Shown in pieces: positions 63,970-64,000 of a stretch of DNA of 64,000 bases. Position 1 is the stretch's first letter; each line of letters opens with the position of its first letter. Source of the DNA: Yarrowia lipolytica (taxonomy: Eukaryota > Ascomycota > Dipodascomycetes > Dipodascales); contig NC_090773.1 in the NCBI RefSeq assembly GCF_001761485.1, forward strand, positions 2,232,001 through 2,296,000, given 5' to 3'. Made by a program: the position numbers and the translations under genes. The notes beneath the pieces were generated by a model, which had not been told where the DNA came from, ran no database searches, and worked only from the letters and a program-made list of their open reading frames with translations.

Positions 63970-64000
63970 ACTGGCCGGGTCCTTCGATGTACTCGTCAGA

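Larger units (their letters stand above)
58755..64000. other. Gene-less right end of the window
   Basis: 5.2 kb with no supported gene. CACGTG sites at about 59113, 59133, 59460, 60440, 60520, 62891, 62915 and 62932. Repeats: GTAC-type units (about 59605-59630, 59805-59835), a CATCAGCATC microsatellite (about 60921-60976), an array of TGTCCAA units (62147-62210), and repeated GGGCCA/CAGGTC units near 63006-63080. A 61-codon frame from ATG at 62520 ends in a GTGAGT donor-like site, but no acceptor fits. The right edge has a hairpin and a TATA-like box. Confidence 0.5.

Noticed and set aside
1-64000. CRISPR array or bacterial-type operon
   Set aside because: No regularly spaced repeats with unique spacers; intron signals and gene content are eukaryotic.

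Overview
The window looks like nuclear chromosomal DNA of a budding yeast of the Yarrowia lipolytica type. The evidence is compact, mostly intronless genes that favour CGA for arginine and CTG for leucine. Where introns can be inferred, the donor is GTGAGT, GTAAGT or GTATGT, and the branch site CTAAC sits only two bases before the acceptor AG, a hallmark of Yarrowia. One gene probably encodes a small respiratory complex I subunit, and complex I is absent from Saccharomyces. No locus tags are given because none can be read from the sequence.

Layout. Left part (2-10.5 kb): an Nhp10-like HMG-box gene convergent with a spliced Sst2/FlbA-type RGS gene; an F-box gene; a Hua1-like PPxY/zinc-ribbon gene with a probable 5' UTR intron. 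A gene-poor stretch of about 22 kb follows (9.6-31.6 kb). Its only well-supported genes are the Hua1-like gene and a polyQ/SANT (Myb-like) gene with a 5' UTR intron; the rest is low-complexity DNA, hairpins and one decayed reading frame. Right part (31.6-58.6 kb), gene-rich: a CBS/PB1 membrane protein; a second F-box protein; a divergent mitochondrial pair (small complex I-like protein with an ATG-only first exon, and mitochondrial ribosomal protein L3/mL44); a Ufd1-like/zinc-finger protein; tRNA isopentenyltransferase (MOD5); a long coiled-coil protein; choline-phosphate cytidylyltransferase (PCT1); a Cdc25/rhodanese phosphatase; a third F-box-like protein; and allantoicase (DAL2). The last 5.4 kb has no gene I can support, and a TATA-like box at the right edge points out of the window.

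The genes are housekeeping and regulatory, with no operon-like functional cluster. Recurring themes are ubiquitin biology (three F-box-like proteins, a PPxY Hua1-like protein, a Ufd1-like protein) and mitochondria (the divergent pair sharing a 731-bp promoter). The most useful results are two genes whose first exons are easily missed, a conserved feature set shared by two of the F-box proteins, a decayed inverted fragment of the Ufd1-like gene next to it, a near-perfect 20-bp hairpin and a compound hairpin in gene-poor DNA, and a gene-poor block almost free of the CACGTG motif that is abundant elsewhere. I found no tRNA, 5S rRNA, CRISPR array or intact transposon, and no clear novel multi-gene system.
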